A DNA stretch of 8,752 nt from Cloacimonetes bacterium UBA5456 (GCA_002427325.1 DIQS01000010.1:1-8752), one strand, 5' to 3'; numbered from the stretch's first letter, positions 1 to 7,780 are shown. The notes: generated by a model not told the origin, from the sequence alone. Made by a program: numbers and translations.

Positions 1-968
1 TCCGGGTCATATTTCTCGGGATAGCTGGGATGCAGGGCATGCGCCATGTCTGCGGAGATCATGAAGCTATTGCGCAAGGCGCGGAGATAGTCTTCCCGCT
101 GGGTGCTTTCTGCGAGGCTGATGCGTTCAAGGATCTCGCCCAAGAAGGATGAAGACGCCCCCTGCGGACTGCTGCTGCCTATCTCTTCGTGATCGAAGAA
201 TGCGGCGAGTGCGGTACTCTCTGGCTTCTTGGTCTCCATGATCGCCGATAAGATGGCGTGAGTCATGGCGAGATTATCCAGTCTGCCGCTGGTGAGCATG
301 CTCTGGTCATCACCCACGAGCGTGGCTCCGGCGAGGTCATAGAGATATAAGTCCATCTCGAGGATGTTTTCTTCTTTGATGCTCAACTCTTTGGCGACCA
401 TTGTCTTAAGCGGGTCATCAGAGTCTTGCGGTGCTGCACTGAGTATGGCTTGCAGATGCGTCTGCGGGTTATATTGAAAGCCTTTATTGATCTCACGATT
501 CATGTGAATCGCGGCATTGGGGATGATGGCGACGGGACGCTGGAAATCCAGGAGACTTGCCTGAGTGCCGTCTTTGCTTCTATATAAAACCTGTCCGCTG
601 ATGCCGAGCTCTCGATCGAGCCAAGTGTGGACGATGGGACCGCCATAGACCTCGACTCCGATGCGGGTGATGCCTCTATCGGTCTTGATGCTTTGGGGTT
701 TGAGCTTGAGAGCGGGGCTATCGATGTGGCTGGATGCCATGAGGAAGCCGCTTTCTGCGAGGGGTTTACGGCCTTTTACGAAGGCGATGACAGCGGTGTC
801 GTGTCTGTGTATATAATACTTTCCGCCGGCTTTCAGCGCAAAGGTATCTGTCTCGTTAAGGCGAGAGAATCCAGCCTTTTCGAGCTTCCGAATCACTTCG
901 GCACCGGCTTGGAAGCGCGAGTTTGATGCATCCAAGAAGCTGATGAAATCTTTAATCTTTATATTCAT
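1..968 (-). CDS. M18 family metallo-aminopeptidase, 3' end outside the window
   Basis: The protein removes N-terminal residues from peptides using a two-metal centre, probably in the cytoplasm since no signal peptide is seen. My translation gives 322 residues before the window edge; M18 enzymes are usually about 430, so roughly the last quarter is missing. Family motifs appear in order: SHIDSP with metal ligand His81, RLDN with bridging Asp231, DHEEIGSSSPQGA with probable general base Glu261 and metal ligand Glu262, and SADMAHALHP with metal ligand Asp307. The last ligand, a C-terminal His, would lie outside. The ATG at 968 is preceded by GGAG at 981-984 with a 12-nt gap. It follows lpxA by 52 bp and is probably the last known gene of the same transcript. 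The family includes aspartyl aminopeptidases and bacterial ApeA/ApeB; substrate preference cannot be read here. Confidence 0.93.
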   Translation of the reverse strand, partial: MNIKIKDFISFLDASNSRFQAGAEVIRKLEKAGFSRLNETDTFALKAGGKYYIHRHDTAVIAFVKGRKPLAESGFLMASSHIDSPALKLKPQSIKTDRGITRIGVEVYGGPIVHTWLDRELGISGQVLYRSKDGTQASLLDFQRPVAIIPNAAIHMNREINKGFQYNPQTHLQAILSAAPQDSDDPLKTMVAKELSIKEENILEMDLYLYDLAGATLVGDDQSMLTSGRLDNLAMTHAILSAIMETKKPESTALAAFFDHEEIGSSSPQGASSSFLGEILERISLAESTQREDYLRALRNSFMISADMAHALHPSYPEKYDP

Positions 969-1020
969 TTTTTATCTTTACTCCAATGATTTGTGAGCAT
1001 TTGGCAGTGTTATCATGCTC

Positions 1021-1791
1021 CTATTTTGAGATTCCGCGATCGGATTCTTTGACGAAGTTCACAAATACGCGTTGCAATTCGGTGAGTTTCATCTCTGCGG
1101 CTGCTTCCAAGGCTTGGGAGACATTAAGCTTGCTGCGATAAAAGAGGTTATATATCTCTTTGATGGCGGCGATCTCTTCCTTGCTGAAGCCTTTGCGCAT
1201 GAGTCCAACGCTGTTGAGTCCGACCGTTCTATAGGGGTTGCCCTCTCCGCGAGAAAAGGGAACTATGTCCTTTTTGACAGCGGATGCGCCGCCTAAGAAT
1301 GCTTGGGTTCCGATCTTCACGAACTGATGAACGGCGGTGACTCCGCCGATGGTGACATAGTCGTGAACGTGCACGTGTCCGGCTAATTGCACGACATTTG
1401 CGATAACGCAATGCGAGCCGATCTGGCAGTTGTGCGCGATGTGGACATATTCCATGATGAGGTTGTTATTGCCCACCACGGTGTCTTCTTCCATGCCGTT
1501 ACTGCGGTTGATGGTGGCAAATTCGCGGATAGAATTGTTGTTGCCGATGCGCAGACGCGTGGGTTCACCGTTATATTTGAGGTCTTGGGGATCAGTTCCC
1601 ACCACGGCATAGGAGAATATCTTATTCCCATCGCCGAGCGTGGTATAGCCATCTACGATAGCACCGCTATACATGATGTTATTTGCGCCCATGACCACGT
1701 GCTCGCCGACATAGCAATTTGCGCCTATCTCACAGTTTTTACCGAGGATAGCACCTTCTTTGATGATTGCAGTGGGGTGGATAATACTCAT
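1021..1791 (-). CDS. lpxA: LpxA, acyl-ACP--UDP-N-acetylglucosamine O-acyltransferase
   Basis: This enzyme performs the first step of lipid A synthesis, moving a 3-hydroxyacyl chain from ACP to the 3-OH of UDP-GlcNAc in the cytoplasm. It has 256 residues, close to the 262 of the E. coli enzyme. The N-terminal part (about 1-185) is a left-handed beta-helix built of hexapeptide repeats, and the C-terminal part (about 190-256) is helical. Visible family signatures are TDPQDLKYNGEPTRL (66-80), HIAHNC with catalytic His120, LAGHV (His139) and AVHQF (His155). The position equivalent to the E. coli chain-length ruler Gly173 is Gly168, which suggests a long acyl chain rather than C10. The start ATG overlaps the TGA of lpxC-fabZ as ATGA, with a GAGG at 1797-1800, indicating translational coupling. 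Confidence 0.97.
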   Translation of the reverse strand: MSIIHPTAIIKEGAILGKNCEIGANCYVGEHVVMGANNIMYSGAIVDGYTTLGDGNKIFSYAVVGTDPQDLKYNGEPTRLRIGNNNSIREFATINRSNGMEEDTVVGNNNLIMEYVHIAHNCQIGSHCVIANVVQLAGHVHVHDYVTIGGVTAVHQFVKIGTQAFLGGASAVKKDIVPFSRGEGNPYRTVGLNSVGLMRKGFSKEEIAAIKEIYNLFYRSKLNVSQALEAAAEMKLTELQRVFVNFVKESDRGISK

Positions 1792-3185
1792 AGGTTCCTC
1801 TCATTGATCATTGCCAGAAAATCTCCTTCAGCGACGAGTTCGCCATCCACAAAGGTTTCGCCGTGCATCTTTGCCAGAGAGCGTTTGAGCGAGATCACGG
1901 TCAGCTCATAGCGCAGGGTATCTCCGGGCATCACGGGTTTGCGGAATTTCACATTGTCGATAGATGCAAAATATGCCACATACTCCTCGGGATTTTCTAA
2001 CTGGTTAAGCAGCATTATGCCGCCGGCTTGCGCCATTCCTTCTATGATGAGCACGCCCGGCATGATGGGATGCCCGGGAAAGTGCCCCTGGAAAAATTGT
2101 TCATTGATGGTGACATTTTTCATGCCCACGATCTTCTCGCCGGGGACAAATTCCAATATCTTATCCACGAGCAAGAAAGGATAGCGATGAGGCATGATGC
2201 GCATGATGGCATGAATGTCAAAGACCACATCCTTGCTTCTACCTTTTTGATAGATCATCTGCAGTTCTTGTTTCTTGCGCATCTGGCGAAGCTTTTTCAC
2301 GAGCTCCACGTTTGTCTTGTGCCCGCTGCGAGCCGCAAGGATATGCCCTTTGATCGGCATGCCCAGAAGTGCGATATCTCCCAAGAGGTCACATACTTTA
2401 TGGCGCACAAACTCGTTGTAATAGCGTAGCGGGTGGCTATTTAGGATGCCCTCTTCAGAGACCGTCACTTCCTTGTGATAGCCAAAAACATCTTGCAAAT
2501 GCTTGAGTTCGGCTTCACTAATTCCCGGCTCGGCGATGACGAGTGCATTCTCCAAAGAGCCGCCTTTGATGAGTCCGATCTCTTTGAGCTTGAGAATCTC
2601 ATTGATAAAGCAGAATGTTCTGGCTCCGGCAAATTCCTTTTCATAGACCTCAAAATTGGGAAACCAAGTATATTGCGTGCCGAGATAGGGGTGTTTATAA
2701 TCGATCATGAAGGTGATCTTAAGCTCGTTTGAGGGTACGATCACGATATCGACATTATCCTCCGGCGCAGAAAAGCTGATGGGATTTTCTATCTCGAAAT
2801 AGATGCGTTCACTATCTTGCTGAACAGTCCCGGCTTGCTTGAGCAGGTTGAAAAACACGAGCGGCGAGCCATCTGCAACGGGCGCTTCGGGTCCATCGAT
2901 CTCAATTCTGATATTATCGATATTATGCCCTTTGATGGCGGAGAGAACGTGCTCAATCGTGCCAACCGTTGCACCATTGATCCCGATCGTTGTCCCGCGT
3001 GAGATATCCACGACGTGGTCGATATCCGCCGGGATTTCAGGACGATTTGGCAGGTCAACACGGATGAAGACGATCCCTTCCTCAGGACCCGCAGGTTTGA
3101 AGCGGATCGTGGATATTTCACCGCTATGCAGCCCGATACCCGTGTAGGAAATCTCCGAGCCTATTGTATTCTTATATTCAGTCAT
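1788..3185 (-). CDS. lpxC/fabZ: Fused LpxC deacetylase / FabZ dehydratase
   Basis: This is a two-domain protein of 465 residues. Residues 1 to about 300 are LpxC, the zinc deacetylase that removes acetate from UDP-3-O-acyl-GlcNAc, the committed step of lipid A synthesis. Expected residues are present: TIEHVLSA with general base Glu78 and zinc ligand His79, HKVCD with zinc ligands His262 and Asp266, and His289 in AARSGH. Residues about 318 to 465 are FabZ, the 3-hydroxyacyl-ACP dehydratase, with PHRYPFLLVD, GHFPGHPIMPGV (catalytic His368) and Glu382 fourteen residues later. A short charged linker (about 300-317, RQMRKKQELQ) joins them. I chose the ATG at 3185, 7 nt after AAGGA; a GTG directly before it (3188) is possible. 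The gene overlaps lpxD by 8 bp and lpxA by 4 bp. Such fusions are known in Bacteroidota and relatives. No frameshift or missing key residue is seen. Confidence 0.97.
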   Translation of the reverse strand: MTEYKNTIGSEISYTGIGLHSGEISTIRFKPAGPEEGIVFIRVDLPNRPEIPADIDHVVDISRGTTIGINGATVGTIEHVLSAIKGHNIDNIRIEIDGPEAPVADGSPLVFFNLLKQAGTVQQDSERIYFEIENPISFSAPEDNVDIVIVPSNELKITFMIDYKHPYLGTQYTWFPNFEVYEKEFAGARTFCFINEILKLKEIGLIKGGSLENALVIAEPGISEAELKHLQDVFGYHKEVTVSEEGILNSHPLRYYNEFVRHKVCDLLGDIALLGMPIKGHILAARSGHKTNVELVKKLRQMRKKQELQMIYQKGRSKDVVFDIHAIMRIMPHRYPFLLVDKILEFVPGEKIVGMKNVTINEQFFQGHFPGHPIMPGVLIIEGMAQAGGIMLLNQLENPEEYVAYFASIDNVKFRKPVMPGDTLRYELTVISLKRSLAKMHGETFVDGELVAEGDFLAMINERNL

Positions 3186-4218
3186 CACTTTTTCCTTTCA
3201 ATTCTTTACGATATGCTTTCAACATCTCGGGGAGATATTTTTGAGCAACTGCGATGCGCTTGCTGAGATTAGCATCCATCGCGGGCGTGCCGAAATAGCG
3301 AGCTCCTTCCGGAACGCTGGAAAAGATGCCGCTCTGCGCACCCACCATTGCCTTTGAGCCGATGGTGATATGCCCCGCAGCGCCCACCTGTCCGGCGAGA
3401 TATACATAATCTCCCACAACGGTGCTGCCGGCGAGTCCCACCTGCGCACAGACGATGCTTTGCTTGCCAACGATGCAATTATGCCCGATCTGCACGAGGT
3501 TATCGATCTTTGTTCCTTCGCCGATGATGGTTGAGCCCAGCGTGGCTCTATCAATGCAGCTATTTGCGCCGATCTCGACCTCATCGTGGATGATCACATT
3601 GCCCACCTGCGGAATCTTTTGCTGAGCCCCTTCTAAGAGCGCAAAGCCAAAGCCATCCGCACCGAGCACCACTCCGCTATGGATGACGCAATTTGCACCC
3701 ACCTGAGTGTTTTCATAGAGGCTGATATTGTCATAGAGCAGGCTATTTTCCCCGATCACACAATCTTTATCAATCGTGCAACCGACGCCGATTCTCACTC
3801 CTTTTGCGAGCTTCACCTTTGCGCCGATTACGGAATATGCCCCGATGGACACATCCTCAGCGATCTCTGCGCTTTCGTGAATGACAGCACTGGGGTCAAT
3901 CCCGGTGAAGCCTTTACCTGCATCTTGTTTAAGCCAAAATGTGATAATCCTCATCAGGCTGAGATATGGCTTTTCGCTGATCAAAACGCTACGTTCGGGG
4001 AAGTTTTGCACAAACTCCGGCGTGGTGATGATCAGCCCGGCAGGGGATTTGGCAGCATTTTCTATGAGTTTTTCCTGTTCGCAAAAGATGATGGACTCAG
4101 CATTTGCCTCATGGATTTCACAGACATTATTGAGCCTCAGCTCTTTATTGCCATGCCATTTCCCGCCGCCAATAGCTGCGATCATTTCTGTTGAAAGACT
4201 CGTTTCAAATCTTTTCAT
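3178..4218 (-). CDS. lpxD: LpxD, UDP-3-O-(3-hydroxyacyl)glucosamine N-acyltransferase
   Basis: LpxD adds the second 3-hydroxyacyl chain, from ACP to the 2-amino group of UDP-3-O-acyl-glucosamine, the third step of lipid A synthesis. It has 346 residues, a usual length. Residues 1 to about 100 form the N-terminal uridine-binding domain, about 105-315 the hexapeptide left-handed beta-helix, and about 316-346 a basic C-terminal helix. Recognisable motifs are GADGFGFA (186-193), NLVQIGHNC with catalytic His246, and AGHITIG with the second conserved His283. The gene starts 2 bp after the stop of the Skp-like gene. No Shine-Dalgarno sequence is seen there (the upstream bases are AT-rich), so translation probably depends on coupling to the preceding gene. 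Confidence 0.97.
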   Translation of the reverse strand: MKRFETSLSTEMIAAIGGGKWHGNKELRLNNVCEIHEANAESIIFCEQEKLIENAAKSPAGLIITTPEFVQNFPERSVLISEKPYLSLMRIITFWLKQDAGKGFTGIDPSAVIHESAEIAEDVSIGAYSVIGAKVKLAKGVRIGVGCTIDKDCVIGENSLLYDNISLYENTQVGANCVIHSGVVLGADGFGFALLEGAQQKIPQVGNVIIHDEVEIGANSCIDRATLGSTIIGEGTKIDNLVQIGHNCIVGKQSIVCAQVGLAGSTVVGDYVYLAGQVGAAGHITIGSKAMVGAQSGIFSSVPEGARYFGTPAMDANLSKRIAVAQKYLPEMLKAYRKELKGKSDD

Positions 4219-4220
4219 GA

Positions 4221-4844
4221 TTAGAATTTAAAGTCCATATCAGATTTGAAGTCATCCCCGAAAGGGTCTTTCTCAAAGGGGTCTTTCGTTTCCGGGAATC
4301 CGAAATCATGGTCAAAGTCCGAAGGTCTAATCGTATCTTTATTCAGCTCTTGCAGAACCTGTTCGGTGATATCGATAGAGGGCACGGCATAGAGAACGAC
4401 GCCCATGCTCACATCCAGGATCATGGTATATTTCTCATCTTCGGCGATGCCCGTGATGATCTCATGAATCTTTTGCGAGAGCGGATCCACGAGTTCACGA
4501 TAGCGCTGTTCCGCCAAGCCATTATCTCCAAAATACTGTTGGAGCAAGCGTCCTGCCTCTTCTTTTTTGCTGGTGATTTGCTCTTGGAGTTCGCGCTTGC
4601 TACTCTCACTGAGGGTGAGCTTTCGCACGTCGAAATCGCGCTCCATTTGCTGAATCTCGTTATCGAGGGTTTGGATCTGTCCCGTCCATTTTTGTCTATC
4701 CAATTGGAAGAGGCGGGTGATCTCTGCCATCTCGTTACTATCGAAGAGGATTCTATCGGTATTCACATATCCGAGCTTCGTGGCTTGGGCAATCAGTCCA
4801 CTGAATGCCAACATTATTGCAAGAATTACACTTAGTTTTTTCAT
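4221..4844 (-). CDS. OmpH/Skp-family periplasmic chaperone
   Basis: This is a periplasmic chaperone of the Skp/OmpH type, which binds unfolded outer membrane proteins. The 207-residue product has a signal peptide (MKK, hydrophobic 5-18, probable cleavage after AQA at 19-21), then the typical start of the mature protein, LGYVNTDRILFDS. Residues about 36-135 are charged and helical, consistent with the long coiled-coil arms, and YTMILDVSMGVVLYAVPSID (139-158) is the returning beta part of the body. Residues 173-207 form an unusual acidic tail rich in Asp and Phe with two DPF motifs. The start at 4844 is supported by AAGGAG at 4856-4861 and by the signal peptide. An in-frame extension to 5000 would bury the signal peptide and overlap gcvPB. 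Its position before lpxD matches the skp-lpxD order of many diderms, although bamA is not upstream. Confidence 0.93.
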   Translation of the reverse strand: MKKLSVILAIMLAFSGLIAQATKLGYVNTDRILFDSNEMAEITRLFQLDRQKWTGQIQTLDNEIQQMERDFDVRKLTLSESSKRELQEQITSKKEEAGRLLQQYFGDNGLAEQRYRELVDPLSQKIHEIITGIAEDEKYTMILDVSMGVVLYAVPSIDITEQVLQELNKDTIRPSDFDHDFGFPETKDPFEKDPFGDDFKSDMDFKF

Positions 4845-4869
4845 GATATAAATATCTCCTTGACGCCGG

Positions 4870-6324
4870 CTACCCCTCAATCTTGAAGATGGGGTCCAGC
4901 TCTTTGACTGCGCGAACGTCGTCCACTCTTCTAACGGGAGTGGAAATCGGCGCTTCATGCAAGAGGGCAGGATTTTCCTCTGCCTCTTTTGCGATTTCAA
5001 TCATTGCTTGGATGAACATATCCAAGGTCTCAAGACTTTCGGTCTCCGTCGGTTCGATCATCATCGCTTCCGGGATGATCAGCGGGAAATAGACTGTGGG
5101 CGCGTGAAAGCCCTTATCCAAAAGTCTTTTTGCAATATCCAGCGTATTCACACCATATTTACTCTTCTGCCAGCTACTATCTGCAACAAATTCGTGCATA
5201 CAGTGCTCAGGATGCTGAATATGGTAATAATTCTTCAGATGCGCCATGATATAATTCGCATTGATGATGGCGTTTTCACTGGCTCTGCGCAAGCCTTTCC
5301 CGCCCAACATCTTGATATATACATAAGCGCGGACAAGCACGCCAAAGTTTCCATAGAAGCTGTGAATCTTGCCGATGGAACTCTCCTGATGAGAATAATC
5401 CAAGAAATAGCCTTCATCGTTTTTGGCAACCATGGGAACGGGCAAATAGGGGAGAAGCTTTTCAACTACTCCGACGGGACCTGCACCGGGCCCGCCTCCG
5501 CCATGCGGCGTTGAGAAGGTCTTATGCAGGTTAAAGTGTATGATATCAAAGCCGTTCTTTCCGGGCTGACAGATGCCAAGCAGTGCGTTGAGGTTCGCAC
5601 CATCCATATAGATCAGGGCATCCACGCTGTGGAGAATCTCGGCGATTTCTTCGATCTGAGTTTCAAAAAGACCCAAGGTGCTGGGATTGGTGAGCATGAA
5701 TCCGGCTGTGTTTTCGTCCACGAGCTCGCGCAATTGATTGATGTCGCAACGCCCGTTTTCGTCGGACTTGAGCTCGACCACGTCATATCCCACGAGTCTG
5801 CAAGTGGCAGGATTTGTGCCATGTGCGCTATCGGGGATGATGATTTTGGTCTTATGCGTATTCCCTTTTGCCTTGTGATATTGGGCGATGATCTTGATTC
5901 CGGTATATTCGCCTTGCGCACCCGCCGAGGGTTGCAGCGTGACGTTTGCCATTCCGGAGATCTCTGCCAAATCGTTTTGCAATTCATACATGAGCTCCAA
6001 CGCACCTTGAATAGTGCTTTCCGGCTGCAGCGGATGCAGGTTTGCAAAGCAAGTATGTTTTGCAATGAGATCATGAATCTTGGGATTATATTTCATCGTG
6101 CAGCTTCCCAGCGGATACATGCCTTTTTCGATGAAGTGATTGAGGCTGGAAAGCCCGACATAGTGGCGCATTACTTCCAATTTGCTCACCTGTGGCAGGC
6201 GCGCATCTTTCTCTCTAAGCTGTTTGCTATCAAACATTTCGCCAAGCGGGATGTCTATCTCACGCTCCGGCAGGTTCACTCCGTGGCGTCCTTCGGATGA
6301 ATATTCAAATATCGTCTTAGGCAT
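4870..6324 (-). CDS. gcvPB: Glycine dehydrogenase (decarboxylating) subunit 2
   Basis: GcvPB is the PLP-carrying subunit of the P-protein, which decarboxylates glycine and passes the aminomethyl group to the lipoyl arm of GcvH. It has 484 residues, typical for the split form. The PLP lysine is Lys268 in FNLHKTFSTPHGGGGPG. Other family motifs are GMYPLGSCTMKYNPK (68-82), QPSAGAQGEYTG (131-142), PDSAHGTNPA (164-173) and the aspartate motif YMDGANLNA (239-247). The start overlaps the 3' end of gcvPA by 8 bp, and a strong AAGGAGG (6331-6337) lies 6 nt upstream inside gcvPA. It ends 25 bp before the Skp-like gene. The partner genes gcvT, gcvH and lpd are not in the window. Confidence 0.97.
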   Translation of the reverse strand: MPKTIFEYSSEGRHGVNLPEREIDIPLGEMFDSKQLREKDARLPQVSKLEVMRHYVGLSSLNHFIEKGMYPLGSCTMKYNPKIHDLIAKHTCFANLHPLQPESTIQGALELMYELQNDLAEISGMANVTLQPSAGAQGEYTGIKIIAQYHKAKGNTHKTKIIIPDSAHGTNPATCRLVGYDVVELKSDENGRCDINQLRELVDENTAGFMLTNPSTLGLFETQIEEIAEILHSVDALIYMDGANLNALLGICQPGKNGFDIIHFNLHKTFSTPHGGGGPGAGPVGVVEKLLPYLPVPMVAKNDEGYFLDYSHQESSIGKIHSFYGNFGVLVRAYVYIKMLGGKGLRRASENAIINANYIMAHLKNYYHIQHPEHCMHEFVADSSWQKSKYGVNTLDIAKRLLDKGFHAPTVYFPLIIPEAMMIEPTETESLETLDMFIQAMIEIAKEAEENPALLHEAPISTPVRRVDDVRAVKELDPIFKIEG

Positions 6325-7651
6325 GACAGGCCTCCTTCACTCTATTTACAAAGTCATCGATTGCGGCTTTACTCTTCTTTTCCGTCACGGCGAGCATGAG
6401 CTCATTTTTGCCCAAAACCACACCGGCATAGATGCCATAAGGAGCGAGCTTATCAACGAGCGTCTGTGCATCGCAAGCAGTCTGAATCACAAATTCGTTA
6501 TAGAACTTTGCACTTGGATATCTCATCGAGATGCCGTCGATCTTGACGAATTCACTTGCCAGATAGTGAGCTTTCTGAGCACTTTGGATGGCGGCTTCTT
6601 TAAGCCCTTCTCTGCCCATGAGGCTCAGATACACCGTTGCGGCAAGGGTGCAAAGCGATTGATTTGAACATATGTTTGAGGTTGCCTTAGCGCGACGAAT
6701 ATGCTGTTCGCGAGCCTGCAAAGTAAGCGCATAAGCGCGTTTGCCCTCTGCATCCAAGGTTCCGCCGACTATGCGTCCCGGCATCTGTCTTGCCATATCG
6801 AGTTTGGTGGCAAAAAAGCCGAAGAGCGGCCCGCCGAAACTCTGTCCATTGCCCAAAGCCTGTCCTTCGCCCACAACGATGTCTGCATTATAATCGCCGG
6901 GGGTTTTGAGGATGGCAAGCGAGATGGGATTCACGCAGGCGATCAAGAGCGCACCCTTTTGACTGTGTGTAATTTCGCTGATGGCATCCACGTCTTCGAG
7001 ATTGCCGAAATAGTTCGGATTTTGCACCACCACCGAGCCCACATCTTCATTCATAAGCTCTTTGAGTGCATCAAGATCGGTCACGCCGTCTTTCATGGGG
7101 ATAGTCACCAGTTCCACTCCGATTCCTTCGGTGTAAGAACGGATGATATCCACAAAAGTGGGGTTCAAAGTGCCGGGTAATAATGCTTTGTTTTTCTTAT
7201 TCTTACGCACCGCCATGAGCACGGCTTCTGCCACTGCACTGGCTCCATCATACATGGAAGCATTGGCGATTTCCATTCCCGTGAGCTCACAAATCATGGT
7301 CTGATATTCATAGATAAATTGCAAGGTGCCTTGGCTAACCTCTGCCTGATAGGGCGTATATGCGGTGAGAAATTCAGGACGAGATATGATTGCATCCACT
7401 GCGGCGGGAATAAAATGATCATAAACACCGGCGCCGAGGAAAGAATTTGCGGTCTGCGTGCAAGTATTGCGGCAGGTTTGGCTTTGGATCTTGTTTGTAA
7501 TCTCCAATTCCGTCATGGGTTTATCTAATTTCAATTCGTCTTTGAGGCGAAACTTTTCCGGGATAGCGGCGATGAGTTCGCAAAAATCTTTAACGCCGAT
7601 CTTTGCAAACATCGCTTGCCTATCTCTATCAGTATTAGGGATATAGGGCAT
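6317..7651 (-). CDS. gcvPA: Glycine dehydrogenase (decarboxylating) subunit 1
   Basis: GcvPA is the non-PLP half of the two-subunit P-protein; it resembles the N-terminal half of single-chain GcvP and forms the active heterotetramer with GcvPB. It has 444 residues, as usual for the family. Signatures seen are MPYIPNTDRDRQAMFAKIGV at the N terminus, FLGAGVYDHFIPAAVDAI (71-88), FLTAYTPYQAEVSQGTLQ (94-111) and ASMYDGASAVAEA (131-143). I chose the ATG at 7651 because AAAGGAG at 7657-7663 stands 5 nt before it and the protein then begins with the conserved MPYIPNT. Longer in-frame starts at 7675 and 7693 add a 6- to 14-residue extension with no family support. It appears to be the first gene of the cluster. 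Confidence 0.97.
   Translation of the reverse strand: MPYIPNTDRDRQAMFAKIGVKDFCELIAAIPEKFRLKDELKLDKPMTELEITNKIQSQTCRNTCTQTANSFLGAGVYDHFIPAAVDAIISRPEFLTAYTPYQAEVSQGTLQFIYEYQTMICELTGMEIANASMYDGASAVAEAVLMAVRKNKKNKALLPGTLNPTFVDIIRSYTEGIGVELVTIPMKDGVTDLDALKELMNEDVGSVVVQNPNYFGNLEDVDAISEITHSQKGALLIACVNPISLAILKTPGDYNADIVVGEGQALGNGQSFGGPLFGFFATKLDMARQMPGRIVGGTLDAEGKRAYALTLQAREQHIRRAKATSNICSNQSLCTLAATVYLSLMGREGLKEAAIQSAQKAHYLASEFVKIDGISMRYPSAKFYNEFVIQTACDAQTLVDKLAPYGIYAGVVLGKNELMLAVTEKKSKAAIDDFVNRVKEACHA
6331..6337 (-). promoter_or_regulatory. Strong ribosome binding site of gcvPB inside gcvPA
   Basis: AAGGAGG stands 6 nt before the gcvPB ATG and is read in gcvPA as part of its last codons (KEACHA). 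It fixes the gcvPB start and would allow near-equal translation of the two P-protein subunits. Confidence 0.85.
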
Positions 7652-7656
7652 TTTCA

Positions 7657-7663
7657 CTCCTTT
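7657..7663 (-). promoter_or_regulatory. Ribosome binding site of gcvPA
   Basis: AAAGGAG with a 5-nt spacer to the ATG at 7651. It decides the start against the two upstream in-frame ATGs, and its first base overlaps the 12-bp palindrome directly upstream. Confidence 0.8.
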
Positions 7664-7674
7664 GACTATAGTCA
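7663..7674. promoter_or_regulatory. 12-bp perfect palindrome before the gcvPA ribosome binding site
   Basis: TGACTATAGTCA is a perfect palindrome lying between the predicted promoter and the Shine-Dalgarno of gcvPA. A dyad at this place could be an operator for a dimeric regulator. No regulator gene is in the window, and a 12-bp palindrome can also arise by chance, so this stays a candidate. Confidence 0.3.
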
Positions 7675-7691
7675 TAATGATATTTTTTTGC

Positions 7692-7720
7692 AATGTTTAT
7701 TATTGCGCTGTTTATGTCAA
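7692..7720 (-). promoter_or_regulatory. Possible promoter of the gcvPA-led cluster
   Basis: A perfect TTGACA (-35 consensus) at 7715-7720 on the minus strand is followed by AT-rich DNA. The -10 is weak: TAAACA after 15 bp or AACATT after 17 bp, each matching 3 of 6 consensus bases. A better hexamer, TATCAT at 7677-7682, is too far away to pair with this -35. The location, about 65 bp upstream of the first gene, fits. Confidence 0.35.
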
Positions 7721-7745
7721 TGTTTTTTGTGCTCGCAGGGCGAGC

Positions 7746-7780
7746 CGATTTAACGATTTAACGATTTAGCGATTTAGCGA
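7746..7780. repeat. 8-bp tandem repeat, four units
   Basis: Two units of CGATTTAA are followed by two units of CGATTTAG and a partial CGA. The array is flanked by GAGCC (7742-7746) and GGCTC (7781-7785), an inverted pair that would place the array in the loop of a short hairpin. Confidence 0.9.

Noticed and set aside
995..1020. Hairpin between lpxA and the M18 peptidase gene
   Set aside because: GAGCAT and ATGCTC pair over 6 bp with a 14-nt loop and no T-run, too weak to call a terminator or attenuator.
1387..1911. Open frame of 174 codons on the plus strand
   Set aside because: Antisense to lpxA and the end of lpxC-fabZ; its Asp/Ile/Val/His-rich product mirrors the hexapeptide-repeat codons of lpxA.
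3679..4194. Open frame of 171 codons on the plus strand
   Set aside because: Antisense shadow of lpxD, again reflecting its beta-helix repeats; no domain or independent promoter is seen.
4845..5000. N-terminal extension of the Skp-like protein to an ATG at 5000
   Set aside because: The extension overlaps gcvPB in another frame and would bury a clear signal peptide. The ATG at 4844 has a good ribosome binding site.
5524..6300. Open frame of 258 codons on the plus strand
   Set aside because: It lies wholly antisense to gcvPB, whose protein is a clear family match with intact motifs. The plus-strand product shows no recognisable domain.
7652..7693. Longer GcvPA starts at 7675 or 7693
   Set aside because: They add residues absent from the usual family N terminus and would place the palindrome and the good ribosome binding site inside the gene.
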